64,000 nucleotides of DNA from an uncultured Candidatus Neoarthromitus sp. (GTDB taxonomy: Bacteria; Bacillota; Clostridia; Clostridiales; Clostridiaceae), in the NCBI GenBank assembly GCA_937890765.1, contig CALADQ010000023.1, forward strand, positions 9,427 through 73,426, written 5' to 3'. The position numbers were made by a program, and so were the translations under genes. Positions 43,912-52,645 of this stretch are shown piece by piece. Under the pieces are notes generated by a model that made no database searches, was not told where the DNA came from, and saw nothing but the letters and a program-made list of their open reading frames with translations. How positions within the stretch are numbered: position 1 is the first letter of the stretch; each line of letters starts with the position of its first letter.

Positions 43912-44550
43912 ATGGGAAGATTAAATGTTAACCCTACGAGAATGGAGCTTAGTAAATTAAAGAAGAGATTAGTTGTCGCTAGTAGAGGTCATAAGCTTTT
44001 GAAAGATAAGCAAGATGAATTAATGAGGCAGTTCATAACTCTTGTAAAGTATAACAATGAATTAAGAAAGAAAGTTGAAGAAAAACTTTCAGAGTCATTC
44101 AAGGATTTTGTTATGGCAAAAGCAATTCTAGGAAGTGAATTTTTAGAAGAAGCTATATTTTATCCAACTAATAAAATTTCTCTAGATGTTGGTGTGAAAA
44201 ACGTGATGAGTGTTAAAGTTCCAATTTTTAAATTTAGAGGAATTTCTCAGGATGTTGATAATTTTTCTTATGGATTCTTTAACACAAATGCTGAGCTTGA
44301 TGGGGCAATTGTAAATTTGAGAACTGTTTTTTCAGAACTTTTAGAGTTAGCAGAAGTTGAAAAATCTACTCAACTTATGGCTGATGAAATTGAAAAAACT
44401 AGAAGAAGAGTTAATGCTTTAAAGTATAGGACGATTCCAGATTTGAAAGAAACAATTAAATATATAAAGATGAAGCTTGATGAAAATGAGCGTGGAGCTT
44501 TAACGAGGCTTATGAAAGTTAAAAATATAATTGCTGAGAGAAGTAATTAA
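43912..44550 (+). CDS. ntpD: V-type ATPase central-shaft subunit D
   Basis: A 212-residue antiparallel coiled-coil shaft. The opening LNVNPTRMELSKLKKRLVVA, with GHKLLKDKQDELMRQF, and the C-terminal RRRVNALKYRTIPDLKETI are conserved signatures. It is the last ATPase gene; no ntpH or ntpJ (K+ transporter) follows, unlike in Enterococcus. A terminator lies 5 nt after the stop. Confidence 0.96.
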   Translation: MGRLNVNPTRMELSKLKKRLVVASRGHKLLKDKQDELMRQFITLVKYNNELRKKVEEKLSESFKDFVMAKAILGSEFLEEAIFYPTNKISLDVGVKNVMSVKVPIFKFRGISQDVDNFSYGFFNTNAELDGAIVNLRTVFSELLELAEVEKSTQLMADEIEKTRRRVNALKYRTIPDLKETIKYIKMKLDENERGALTRLMKVKNIIAERSN

Positions 44551-44555
44551 AAATT

Positions 44556-44587
44556 AAAGTCACTTTGTTTGAGTGGCTTTTATTTTT
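44556..44587 (+). terminator. Terminator of the V-ATPase operon
   Basis: A 9-bp stem (44556-44564 with 44572-44580, one G-U), 7-nt loop and TATTTTTTT. Confidence 0.85.
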
Positions 44588-44669
44588 TTGTATTAAAATT
44601 TTAAATAGGAATTTCGTAATGTAACATGTATAATTAAATGTATTAAAGAAGGAAGGGATTGTAAATGTA

Positions 44670-45275
44670 GTGTTATATGTGAAAGCAAATGTAGGACGTA
44701 GGATTAGAAATAAGAGACAACATTCTAAAAAGAATGAAAAATTTAAATTTCTAATTTGCACTTTATTGTGGTTGTTCTTAGTTATAATAGCTCCTGTGTT
44801 TTTAGCTTCGAAAATTATAAGTAATATGTTTTATGTTACTGTGAATTCAAATTCTATGTTCCCAACCATACAACAAGGTGATAAGGTTATTGTTTCAAAG
44901 ATGAATAAAAAACAGAAAATAACAAGAAATGATATAATAGTTTTTTATTCGAAAGAGCTGGGGAGGATGCTCGTGAAAAGAGTCATTGGTTTGCCGGGGG
45001 ATGTTATAAATATAGATGAGGATTTTAATTTGCTAGTAAATGGGAATGAAATTATAAAAAATAGTAATGTTAATTTACATGATGAATATAATTATGGTGA
45101 TATCCAATATGATAGTAGGATTGTTGTGCCTAATGAATCATATTTCGTTGTCGGAGATAATTTTAATAATTCTTTTGATTCTAGATTTTGGAAAAATAAA
45201 TTTATTTCTAGAGATTTCATAATTGGTAAAGCAATTTTATTAATTTCTCCACCTAAAAGATTTTCAATATTTTAA
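44670..45275 (+). CDS. lepB: Signal peptidase I
   Basis: A 201-residue membrane-bound protease that removes signal peptides. A basic N-terminus leads to one membrane helix (about 27-50). The catalytic pair is Ser62 (NSNSMFPTI) and Lys103 (RMLVKRVIGLPGD), followed by the VVGDNFNNSFDSR box. The start is GTG 44670 behind GGAAGGGA; a second in-frame GTG at 44679 is possible. Confidence 0.93.
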   Translation: MLYVKANVGRRIRNKRQHSKKNEKFKFLICTLLWLFLVIIAPVFLASKIISNMFYVTVNSNSMFPTIQQGDKVIVSKMNKKQKITRNDIIVFYSKELGRMLVKRVIGLPGDVINIDEDFNLLVNGNEIIKNSNVNLHDEYNYGDIQYDSRIVVPNESYFVVGDNFNNSFDSRFWKNKFISRDFIIGKAILLISPPKRFSIF

Positions 45276-45293
45276 GTAACTAATAAATTAAAA

Positions 45294-45341
45294 AATCATA
45301 ATATTTTTTAAAGAAAATTTATTAGGATTGATATTATGATT
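45294..45341 (+). promoter_or_regulatory. Inverted repeat that includes the start codon of the manC-like gene
   Basis: AATCATAATAT (45294-45304) is the exact complement of ATATTATGATT (45331-45341). The right arm contains the ATG start (45336-45338) and the loop contains AGGATTG. The mRNA could hide its own start codon. Confidence 0.5.
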
Positions 45342-46421
45342 TATGGTTTGATATTAGCGGGAGGAAAAGGTTCCAGACTCTATCCTTTATCAAGAGTTAA
45401 TAAACCTAAGCAGTTTCTTGATATTATTGATAATAAGACTCTTTTGAAGTGTACGATTAATCGAGCATGTAGTATAATAGATTCACAGAATATTTATATA
45501 GTAACAAATAATGAATATAGAGATAAGTTGGTTTGTGAATGTAGTGATTCTATATCTGAAGAAAATATTATAGTCGAACCTCTCAATAAAGAAACTGCTG
45601 TTTGTATTTCACTTGCAGCAGTTAAGCTTTTAAAGAAGGATAAGGATGCGATTATATTTGTTTTTCCTTCAGATCATTATATAGATTCATCACATAATTT
45701 TTTAAATGTTGCTAATTGTGCTTTAGAATTTGCAAATAAAAAAAGAGGACTTGTTACCATAGGCATTAAACCTATTGAGCCCAAGACAGGGTATGGATAT
45801 ATACAAATAGGAGATCCTATTAAAAATAGTTACAACTTAAATAATATAAATTCCTATAAAGTCGAAAGATTTATAGAAAAGCCAAGTTATGAAATTGCAA
45901 AAGATTTTATATTAAATGGTAATTACTTTTGGAATAGTGGTATGTTTTGTTTTAGGGCAGATGTTTATTTAAGGGAACTTGAAAAATATTTACCTAAAAT
46001 TTATAAAGGAATGATGCAAATATACAAAAGTTTAGGGGAGAAAGACGAAAATTTAGTTATAAATAATATTTATAGACAATTAGATGGAATTTCAATAGAT
46101 TTTGGAATTATGCAAAAAACTAGAAAGGCTTATGTTATTTCTGGAAATTTTGTTTGGGATGATATAGGAAGTTTTACTTCTCTTGTGAGAATTTTAGAAA
46201 AACGAGGAAATAATTTTATTAAAGGAAATGTTTTATCTGAAGATAGCGAAAATTGTTTGGTTTTTGGTGATAAGAATTTAACTATAATATTTGGTGTTAA
46301 AGATTTGATAGTAGTTAATACTTCAGATGTTATATTGATAATTGATAAAAATAGAGAACAAGAAGTTAAATATTTATTTGAATTATTGAAAAATAATGAG
46401 AAATTTAACGAATTTATTTAA
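45336..46421 (+). CDS. manC: Mannose-1-phosphate guanylyltransferase
   Basis: A 361-residue nucleotidyltransferase making GDP-mannose from mannose-1-P and GTP. Signatures are LILAGGKGSRLYPLSR, KPKQFLDI, VFPSDHYI, GYGYIQIG and ERFIEKP. It is shorter than bifunctional ManC/AlgA, so there is no fused isomerase domain. The product feeds mannose- or fucose-containing glycans; no glycosyltransferase gene is nearby. The weak AGGATTG precedes ATG, which lies in an inverted repeat. Confidence 0.9.
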   Translation: MIYGLILAGGKGSRLYPLSRVNKPKQFLDIIDNKTLLKCTINRACSIIDSQNIYIVTNNEYRDKLVCECSDSISEENIIVEPLNKETAVCISLAAVKLLKKDKDAIIFVFPSDHYIDSSHNFLNVANCALEFANKKRGLVTIGIKPIEPKTGYGYIQIGDPIKNSYNLNNINSYKVERFIEKPSYEIAKDFILNGNYFWNSGMFCFRADVYLRELEKYLPKIYKGMMQIYKSLGEKDENLVINNIYRQLDGISIDFGIMQKTRKAYVISGNFVWDDIGSFTSLVRILEKRGNNFIKGNVLSEDSENCLVFGDKNLTIIFGVKDLIVVNTSDVILIIDKNREQEVKYLFELLKNNEKFNEFI

Positions 46422-46447
46422 AAATAATTTGTTCATCGGAGGGTTAA

Positions 46448-47110
46448 ATGTCAGAACGTTTAGTTTCAAATAATTTATATGATGATTCTCAAGAGGAAAT
46501 TAAAATAGATTTAAAAGAACTTCCAACTTTAAAGGTTGAAAATATAAAAATTGATTCAAGATTAACTACTTGTGTTAGAGTACCTACTGATAATTTATTT
46601 AGAGGAAATATAATGGATTTTCCTATAATAGATGTTATAGTTAATGATAGAGTTGTAGAAATAAGAGGATTAATAATAGGAAAACTTTATTCTGGACTTG
46701 TTTTAAATTTAGAGTATATTGATGGAAATAAAAATTATTTGCTTGAAGATTTTACTGTTGAGTTTGGTGATGTCATTTCAGAATATATATGTAAAACTTA
46801 TAGAATAGCTTTTAAAAGAGATGTGGAAGAAGAAGAATTTAATGAGTGGTACTTTAAATTACAGCAAGAAGCGGATAGTATAAACGATTTTATAAAAAAT
46901 ATTTTGAGTAGCGAAGAATTTTCAACTGTTAATAAGGATTTAGATTCATTTATAAAAGTTCTTCATAGCGTTGTATTCAGAAGGGATATAGAAGAGCATA
47001 CTTTTAATTATTGGAAGAATAAGTATAGTGAAAGAGTAGCCAAACAAACGGATGAAGAAGCTAGAGCTTCTATAACTAATCAAATGATTTATTATAAAAA
47101 ATTTGAATAA
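46448..47110 (+). CDS. DUF4214-containing protein
   Basis: A 220-residue protein with no signal peptide. The N-terminal half is a beta-rich region of unknown type (VIDVIVNDRVVEIRGLIIG-like strands). The C-terminal half has two DUF4214-like helical units: ICKTYRIAFKRDVEEEEFNEWY, then ILSSEEFSTVN, and LHSVVFRRDIEEHTFNYWKNKY. A large surface protein at 58868-61165 has the same type of C-terminus. DUF4214 is often linked to surface glycoproteins, and adjacency to manC fits a glycan role (inference). AGGGTTAA precedes the ATG. Confidence 0.78.
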   Translation: MSERLVSNNLYDDSQEEIKIDLKELPTLKVENIKIDSRLTTCVRVPTDNLFRGNIMDFPIIDVIVNDRVVEIRGLIIGKLYSGLVLNLEYIDGNKNYLLEDFTVEFGDVISEYICKTYRIAFKRDVEEEEFNEWYFKLQQEADSINDFIKNILSSEEFSTVNKDLDSFIKVLHSVVFRRDIEEHTFNYWKNKYSERVAKQTDEEARASITNQMIYYKKFE

Positions 47111-47161
47111 TCTTATAGATGAAGAATAATTTTAACATGAAGGCAGGGAAGATAAAATAAA

Positions 47162-47824
47162 ATGAGTAACGTATTAAATCCATCTATACTTTCTGCTAAT
47201 TTTGCAAATTTAGAGAGAGATTTAATTGAATTAAAGAAAAATAATATAGATAGGATACACATTGATGTGATGGATGGAAATTTTGTTCCCAATATAACGT
47301 TTGGGCCAAGTCAAATTAAAAGTTTGAGAATGATAAGTGATTTTTATTTTGATTGTCATTTAATGATTGAAGAGCCAATTAGATTTATAGATAATTTTTT
47401 TGATTCTGGCGTAGATTGTTTGACTGTTCATGTTGAAGCATGTAAACATGTTCATAGAACTATAGAATTAATAAATAGCAAAGGAATTCATAGTGGAATT
47501 TCTCTCAATCCATCTACATCTGTTAAAGATGTAGAAAATGTTTTAGATATCGTTGATAAAATTTTAATAATGACTGTTAATCCAGGTTTTGGAGGACAAA
47601 AATTTATAAGTTCAATGATTAACAAAATACAAGAATTGAAAGAGATTTTATACAAAAAAAATATTAAGAACAAAATAATACAAGTAGATGGTGGAATCAA
47701 TGATATAACTATAAAGAGTGTTTATGATTTGGGAATAAGAGATATAGTTGTTGGATCGTATATTTTTTCAGGTAAGAGTATATCTGATAATATAAAAAAT
47801 TTAATGAATAAAATAGGGCAGTGA
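47162..47824 (+). CDS. rpe: Ribulose-phosphate 3-epimerase
   Basis: A 220-residue TIM-barrel enzyme of the pentose-phosphate pathway. Metal and catalytic residues are in HIDVMDGNFVPNITFGP, DCHLMIEEP, TVNPGFGGQKF and QVDGGIN. The standard length and an ATG behind GGGAAG support the start. It is the only sugar-phosphate enzyme in this part of the window and has its own terminator. Confidence 0.95.
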   Translation: MSNVLNPSILSANFANLERDLIELKKNNIDRIHIDVMDGNFVPNITFGPSQIKSLRMISDFYFDCHLMIEEPIRFIDNFFDSGVDCLTVHVEACKHVHRTIELINSKGIHSGISLNPSTSVKDVENVLDIVDKILIMTVNPGFGGQKFISSMINKIQELKEILYKKNIKNKIIQVDGGINDITIKSVYDLGIRDIVVGSYIFSGKSISDNIKNLMNKIGQ

Positions 47825-47850
47825 TAATGAATTTATCTCTGTCCTATTTT
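47812..47850 (+). terminator. Terminator overlapping the end of rpe
   Basis: A 10-bp outer stem (47812-47821 with 47839-47848, one G-U), a 5-bp inner stem (GATAA/TTATC) and a T-run. The left arm lies inside the rpe coding sequence. Confidence 0.85.
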
Positions 47851-47914
47851 TGTATAAAAATTTAATTTTTAGAAACAATTGTATATATGTATTTTTAAAT
47901 TGGAGGGAAATTTT

Positions 47915-48472
47915 ATGATATTGATTAAAATTTTTTTATCCATGATTCTTTTTGTTATATTCAATAAAATTTTGATTTATGTGAGAAAAATGTTAGAAAA
48001 TAAATTTAAAATTAGGAACATGGAGGATTCCATAATTAATCGTCAAGATTTAGTAGAGTTTGGTATGGATTATTATTTAAATTTGTGCAAATACATAATA
48101 ATTCAAAAAAATTTATCCAAAGAGGTTCAAATTCAAGATATAACTGGAAGAGAAATTGTTGATATTAAATTTACCAATATGGGAAATCAAGTTTATAGTT
48201 CATGTATATTAAAGGATTTTGTAGATTCAAATACACCAGAAGGCGTTAGCTATTCTGAGGTTTTGGATTTGATGAATTTCATGATAAAAGATAATGTAAC
48301 TCATGGACTTATATTTTCAAATTCTGATTTTGATGAAGATGCTCTGAATTACATAAATGATTTAAATAAAAATTCTAAAAAATATAAAATTGAAATTATT
48401 GATGGGTATGAAATAATTAAATATGCAAGATTAAGGAATGAAAAATCAGAGGGAGGGTTTATATATGCCTAA
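47915..48472 (+). CDS. Membrane-anchored protein with Mrr-like nuclease-fold domain, copy 1
   Basis: Encodes 185 residues. A single N-terminal membrane helix (about 3-22) precedes a domain that by pattern resembles the Mrr/restriction-endonuclease-like fold: LVEFGMDYYLNL, then VLDLMNFMIKDNVTHGLIFSN and IEIIDGYEIIKY. The usual D-(D/E)xK catalytic motif is not clear (VDIKF is the nearest), so activity is doubtful. The start is ATG 47915 behind GGAGGG. A paralogue overlaps by 8 nt. Confidence 0.65.
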   Translation: MILIKIFLSMILFVIFNKILIYVRKMLENKFKIRNMEDSIINRQDLVEFGMDYYLNLCKYIIIQKNLSKEVQIQDITGREIVDIKFTNMGNQVYSSCILKDFVDSNTPEGVSYSEVLDLMNFMIKDNVTHGLIFSNSDFDEDALNYINDLNKNSKKYKIEIIDGYEIIKYARLRNEKSEGGFIYA

Positions 48473-48968
48473 TTTTTTTAAATTTGTTATATTTGTATGT
48501 TTTATAGCAATGCTTCCTATGATTTTAAATATTATTGATAACATTACAAAAATAATTAACATTGTTAACTTTAAAAATAGTGTTTTGAAAAATCTTTGTA
48601 AGTTTAATCAAAAAGAATTTTTGGATTTTGCCATTGAATTTTTAAGTAGGACGTATGGATTTACAAATCAATTAACAGATGAAAATATTTATTTATTTGA
48701 CGGTAAAATTTATAGATTTTTGTATTACAATAATAGTGATTGTGATAAATTTCATATTTTAGATGCAAGAAAGTTGATAGCTTTTTTTGAAAGTAAGGGA
48801 GTAAAAAAGATTTTTATATTTACTACAAAAATTTTTACAGATGAGGTAGTTAATTATTTTGAAAGTTTGAAGATTGATTATGATATAAAATATATTCATG
48901 GTAATGATTTGGACTTGAACTATAAAGAATTGGTTTTTAAATATTATGGGGCTCAAAAGTATGTTTAA
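48465..48968 (+). CDS. Membrane-anchored protein with Mrr-like nuclease-fold domain, copy 2
   Basis: Encodes 167 residues with an N-terminal membrane helix (about 4-27) and a domain laid out like its upstream neighbour: FLDFAIEFLSRTYGF, DARKLIAFFESKGVKKIFIFTT and KIDYDIKYIHGNDLD. No D-ExK motif is seen. The start is ATG 48465, 7 nt after GGGAGGG, inside the 3' end of copy 1, so the two are coupled. The pair may act together at the membrane; the function is unknown. Confidence 0.65.
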   Translation: MPNFFKFVIFVCFIAMLPMILNIIDNITKIINIVNFKNSVLKNLCKFNQKEFLDFAIEFLSRTYGFTNQLTDENIYLFDGKIYRFLYYNNSDCDKFHILDARKLIAFFESKGVKKIFIFTTKIFTDEVVNYFESLKIDYDIKYIHGNDLDLNYKELVFKYYGAQKYV

Positions 48969-49059
48969 TTATTATTTATTTTATATTTAAAATAATGTAA
49001 AATTTAATAATTGTATGAGCTTTATAACAAGATGATTTGCATAAGGGGGATTATGCTTA

Positions 49060-49680
49060 ATGTACAATGATATATCTAAAGTAGTAATTAAGAGATTACC
49101 AAAATACTTGAGGGTTTTGGAATATTTTATGAATCAGGAAATAGAGAGGGTTTCATCAAAAAATCTTGCGAAGAAATTAGGCTCGACTGCATCACAAGTT
49201 CGTCAAGATTTTAATTGTTTTGGGGATTTTGGACAACACGGTTATGGTTATAAAGTCAATGATTTATATGATAAGATTAAGAATATTTTAGGTTTAAATA
49301 AAAAATATTCGTGTATAGTAGTTGGTATTGGAAATATAGGACAAGCTATAATTAATTATTCAAGTTTTTCTGATATAGGATTTCAAATAAAGGGTATATT
49401 CGATATTAATCCTAAACTAATAGGAGTACAGTTTAAAGGAATGGAAGTTCTAGATGTTGAAGAGCTTGAAGAATATGTAACTAAAAATGATGTGGATATT
49501 GCTATACTTTGCGTTCCAGAAAGCCAAGTAGTTGGAGTATATAATTTAATTAAGGATAATGTAAATGGTGTTTGGAATTTTGCTACGATAGATTTAGAAT
49601 CTACAGAAAAAACAAATGTCGAAAATGTTAATTTGAACGATAGTTTATTTAATTTAGTATATTTTATAAATCACAAATAG
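49060..49680 (+). CDS. rex: Redox-sensing transcriptional repressor Rex
   Basis: A 206-residue regulator sensing the NADH/NAD+ ratio. The N-terminal winged helix contains LPKYLRVLEYF and STASQVRQDFNCFGDFGQHGYGY, the conserved DNA-contact signature. The Rossmann domain has VVGIGNIGQA and a domain-swapped C-terminal helix. In anaerobes Rex controls fermentation genes. GGGGGA precedes ATG 49060. The OGG gene begins 12 nt later. Confidence 0.95.
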   Translation: MYNDISKVVIKRLPKYLRVLEYFMNQEIERVSSKNLAKKLGSTASQVRQDFNCFGDFGQHGYGYKVNDLYDKIKNILGLNKKYSCIVVGIGNIGQAIINYSSFSDIGFQIKGIFDINPKLIGVQFKGMEVLDVEELEEYVTKNDVDIAILCVPESQVVGVYNLIKDNVNGVWNFATIDLESTEKTNVENVNLNDSLFNLVYFINHK

Positions 49681-49691
49681 GAGAGATTTAC

Positions 49692-50567
49692 ATGGAATTT
49701 AGAAATTATAGTTATTATTGCAACAAGGTTGTGGTTAAAGATATTAAAAATTTTGTTCTTCCTCATATTTTTGAAAACGGTCAGTGCTTTAGGTGGGAAA
49801 AAACAGAAAATGGAACTTACATAATAGTAGCGAAAAATAGAATAATAGAGCTTGAAAAAAGTGGACAAGATTTAATAATACATAATTCAAATATTGATGA
49901 TTTTGAAAATATTTGGATAGATTATTTTGATTTGGAAAGGGATTATGACGTTTTCAAAAATAAATTAAGTGGAGATGTTCATTTAAATAATGCCATTGAA
50001 TTTGGACATGGGCTTAGAATTTTAAATCAAGATCCATTTGAAATGATAATTTCTTTTATAATTTCGTCGAATAACAGAATTTTTATGATAAAAAGGGCGA
50101 TAAACAATATAAGTGAAAAATTTGGTGAATGTGTTTCATATAATGGGAAAAATTATTATATGTTTCCAAAGTTGGAAGTTTTGAAAAACGTAACACAAGA
50201 TGAATTTAAAAATTGTTCTGTAGGATTTAGGGATAAATATTTAGTTAATACTATTAAGATGATTAATGAAAATAATAATATAGAAAATATTATTTCGTTG
50301 AGTGATGATGAATGTCATAAGGAACTTCAAAAATTTTCTGGAGTGGGTTCTAAAGTTTCCGATTGTATAATGCTTTTTTCTATGAAAAAATATTCAGCTT
50401 TTCCAGTGGATGTTTGGGTTAAGAGAGCTATGATGAAATTTTATGTTGCCCCTGATACAACTTTGAAAAAAATTAGAGATTTTGGGAGAGATTTATTTAA
50501 AGATTTAAGTGGAGTTGCTCAACAATATTTATTTTATTACGTTAGAGAAAATAATATAAAGGTTTAA
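49692..50567 (+). CDS. ogg: 8-oxoguanine DNA glycosylase/AP lyase (OGG1 type)
   Basis: A 291-residue HhH-GPD repair enzyme. The N-terminal OGG domain contains ENGQCFRWEK; the HhH is KFSGVGSKVSDCIMLF with catalytic Lys221, and the GPD region is FPVDVWVKR with Asp240. It excises 8-oxoG opposite C. TAGGAGAG overlaps the rex stop, so the two are co-transcribed. A bacterial OGG1-type enzyme is typical of Clostridia, which often use it beside MutM. Confidence 0.92.
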   Translation: MEFRNYSYYCNKVVVKDIKNFVLPHIFENGQCFRWEKTENGTYIIVAKNRIIELEKSGQDLIIHNSNIDDFENIWIDYFDLERDYDVFKNKLSGDVHLNNAIEFGHGLRILNQDPFEMIISFIISSNNRIFMIKRAINNISEKFGECVSYNGKNYYMFPKLEVLKNVTQDEFKNCSVGFRDKYLVNTIKMINENNNIENIISLSDDECHKELQKFSGVGSKVSDCIMLFSMKKYSAFPVDVWVKRAMMKFYVAPDTTLKKIRDFGRDLFKDLSGVAQQYLFYYVRENNIKV

Positions 50568-50656
50568 AAAATAATTCCAAAATTTAAAACTTTTTTAATC
50601 ATTAGTAAGTCTTAATTACAAAATGATTAAATTTTTTTGTTTGGAGGATAAGTTTT

Positions 50657-52075
50657 ATGCAAAAAAATAAAATATTATCATCAGTTGTAGCTGGTATTTT
50701 GTTAGGATTATCAACTTCTTCATCAGTTAAAGCTGTTGATAATAAAGTTTCATCTGATGTAATTTGTTATTCAGAAGAGGCTGTTAAGAATTTGGATGTT
50801 TCCGGTTTTGAAAGTGTTGATATATTAGGAACTAAATTTGATTTATCAAATGTTAATCCATCAGTTCTTCAAACTGTTGCAAGAGTTTTTAATGAAATAA
50901 ATTCAGGTAATTTGTCTGTAGCTCAAAAAAATGAACAGCTTGTAGGTATAAAAGATTTATTAAGTAAATATTTTAGCAATCCTAGTGAATTTGAAAATTT
51001 CCCTGTTACTTTAGATTTAGGTCCTGCTACTAAATTGAAAGAAGAAATTATTTATGTACAATCAAAAATAAATGATTTGAAATCTCAACAAGAAAGCATT
51101 AAATTGACAAAAATGGCACAACAAGCTATAGATGATTCAGTTAAGGAATTACAATCTTCAATAGATTATTTAAGTAAGTGGATAAATTATGCGGTGTTTA
51201 GTTTTAAAGATTCTGAATATGTGACAACTTTTTGCAAGGAAGATCAACACGTAGATAACGAAAACACTACTGGCAAATTAGAATTGCGTCCAGTTGAGTT
51301 TGATGGTGAATTAATAAATATGGCGTACTCAACTAACGATTATGGAAAAGTTTTTAAAATTTCTATAAATGGTGATGGAACTTTTGACATTAAGGGTGAT
51401 GAAGTTGATTTGAATGAACTTTCATATTCTGTTATGAAAGGTTTAGAATTTGAAAATATAAAAGTTAGAGACATTTTGAACGAGATTGAAACTGTTAAAA
51501 TGACTAAAGTAAGTAGTGAAGAACAAAAAAATAGAATAAAAGAGTTAGAAAAACAAATAAATGATGTTAAGTTTTATGCTGTAGCTCAAGAGCTTGTTTT
51601 ACTAAATATACAAAAGGATAGGGTAAAAGATACTAAATTACCACAATCTGAAATAGATATGAGAGTTAAAGAATTAAGTGATAAGATAAATGAAAAATTA
51701 CAACAATTAATAAAATTTAAGACAAATGAGGGTTATTCTATTGAATCTTTTGTAGGTAAAGAACCAACTTATTTTGGATATGTATTCGAAGACAGTGATG
51801 GATTTATTGTTAAAGTTTCTTTAGATGCTGATGGAAAAGTTGAGTTTGAATATATGGAGAGCTTGACAAATGAGCAGAAGGATAAGTTAAAGAAATTAGT
51901 TAAGCAAGAAATTGATTCTACAAATAAGAGAATAAATGAAGTTTCTAAATTTAAACAAGATTTAGAAAAGACGCAAAGCGATAAAAAATATTATTTGAAT
52001 GATTCAATGGACAAAGAATTGAAAATTTTAAGTAATAACGTTAAGAATTTTGAAAATATTTTGCTTCAGTTATAA
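50657..52075 (+). CDS. Secreted coiled-coil protein of unknown function
   Basis: Encodes 472 residues. A signal peptide (about 1-26, ending SSVKA) is followed by two similar halves. Each half has a coiled-coil segment (KEEIIYVQSKINDLKSQQES; IKELEKQINDVKFYAVAQEL) and a beta-rich unit (YGKVFKISINGDGTFDIKGDE; DSDGFIVKVSLDADGKVEFEY). This suggests an internal duplication. No anchor or catalytic motif is seen. GGAGGAT precedes ATG 50657, and a terminator follows. Confidence 0.75.
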   Translation: MQKNKILSSVVAGILLGLSTSSSVKAVDNKVSSDVICYSEEAVKNLDVSGFESVDILGTKFDLSNVNPSVLQTVARVFNEINSGNLSVAQKNEQLVGIKDLLSKYFSNPSEFENFPVTLDLGPATKLKEEIIYVQSKINDLKSQQESIKLTKMAQQAIDDSVKELQSSIDYLSKWINYAVFSFKDSEYVTTFCKEDQHVDNENTTGKLELRPVEFDGELINMAYSTNDYGKVFKISINGDGTFDIKGDEVDLNELSYSVMKGLEFENIKVRDILNEIETVKMTKVSSEEQKNRIKELEKQINDVKFYAVAQELVLLNIQKDRVKDTKLPQSEIDMRVKELSDKINEKLQQLIKFKTNEGYSIESFVGKEPTYFGYVFEDSDGFIVKVSLDADGKVEFEYMESLTNEQKDKLKKLVKQEIDSTNKRINEVSKFKQDLEKTQSDKKYYLNDSMDKELKILSNNVKNFENILLQL

Positions 52076-52085
52076 AATTTTTGAA

Positions 52086-52112
52086 AAAGGGCGTAAAGCC
52101 CTTTATTTTTTT
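52086..52112 (+). terminator. Terminator after the secreted coiled-coil protein
   Basis: A 7-bp AAAGGGC/GCCCTTT stem (52086-52092 with 52098-52104), GTAAA loop and ATTTTTTT. Confidence 0.9.
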
Positions 52113-52183
52113 AACTTTTTACATAAAAAATTCAAATGTAGACAAACTATAATTAGTATTTTTATTTTTTGGAGGATATCAAA

Positions 52184-52579
52184 ATGCCATCTAGTATAGA
52201 AGTTTTGGATAATAAAGTTAATTTTTTAATATACATGACGCAAGAAATACATAATCGAATGAATTTGAGTTTGGATTTTGATACATTTGTTATTAATAAT
52301 GATTTAACTTCAACTCAAGTAGTTTTGGTTATAAAATCATTAACTATATTAAATTATAGAAGGCTGGGTACTTTAGATGAACATTTGGATGAATTTAAAA
52401 ATGATTTTAGATTTTCAACTATTTTAAATAATAATATGCCTACCTTTAATGAGTTTAGGAAATTTCTAAAAAGTATAGATGTGTATGTAAATGAAGAAAT
52501 ATTGTTGAAAAGTTTGGAAAAACAGAAAATTGGCGAAAACATATGTAAATTTCTTCTAGAAGATAAACTCAATAATTGA
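52184..52579 (+). CDS. Hypothetical cytoplasmic protein
   Basis: Encodes 131 residues, mostly helical and charged, with no signal peptide or recognised domain (PSSIEVLDNKVNFLIYMTQE, ending EEILLKSLEKQKIGENICKF). The start is ATG 52184, 7 nt after GGAGGAT; TTG 52169 overlaps that site. TATAAT at 52148-52153 may be its -10 box. The -10 box of the next gene begins right at its stop. Confidence 0.6.
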   Translation: MPSSIEVLDNKVNFLIYMTQEIHNRMNLSLDFDTFVINNDLTSTQVVLVIKSLTILNYRRLGTLDEHLDEFKNDFRFSTILNNNMPTFNEFRKFLKSIDVYVNEEILLKSLEKQKIGENICKFLLEDKLNN

Positions 52580-52631
52580 TATAATATAGCTTATCTGATA
52601 TTTTTATTTCAGGTGAGCTAGTTTGTTTTTT
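52580..52631 (+). promoter_or_regulatory. -10 box followed directly by a hairpin and T-run, upstream of the PH-domain gene
   Basis: TATAAT (52580-52585) is followed 1 nt later by a 12-bp stem (52587-52598 with 52609-52620, two G-U pairs) and GTTTGTTTTTT, then the AAGGAG ribosome-binding site. No clear -35. Confidence 0.6.
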
Positions 52632-52645
52632 AAGGAGTTTTTAAA

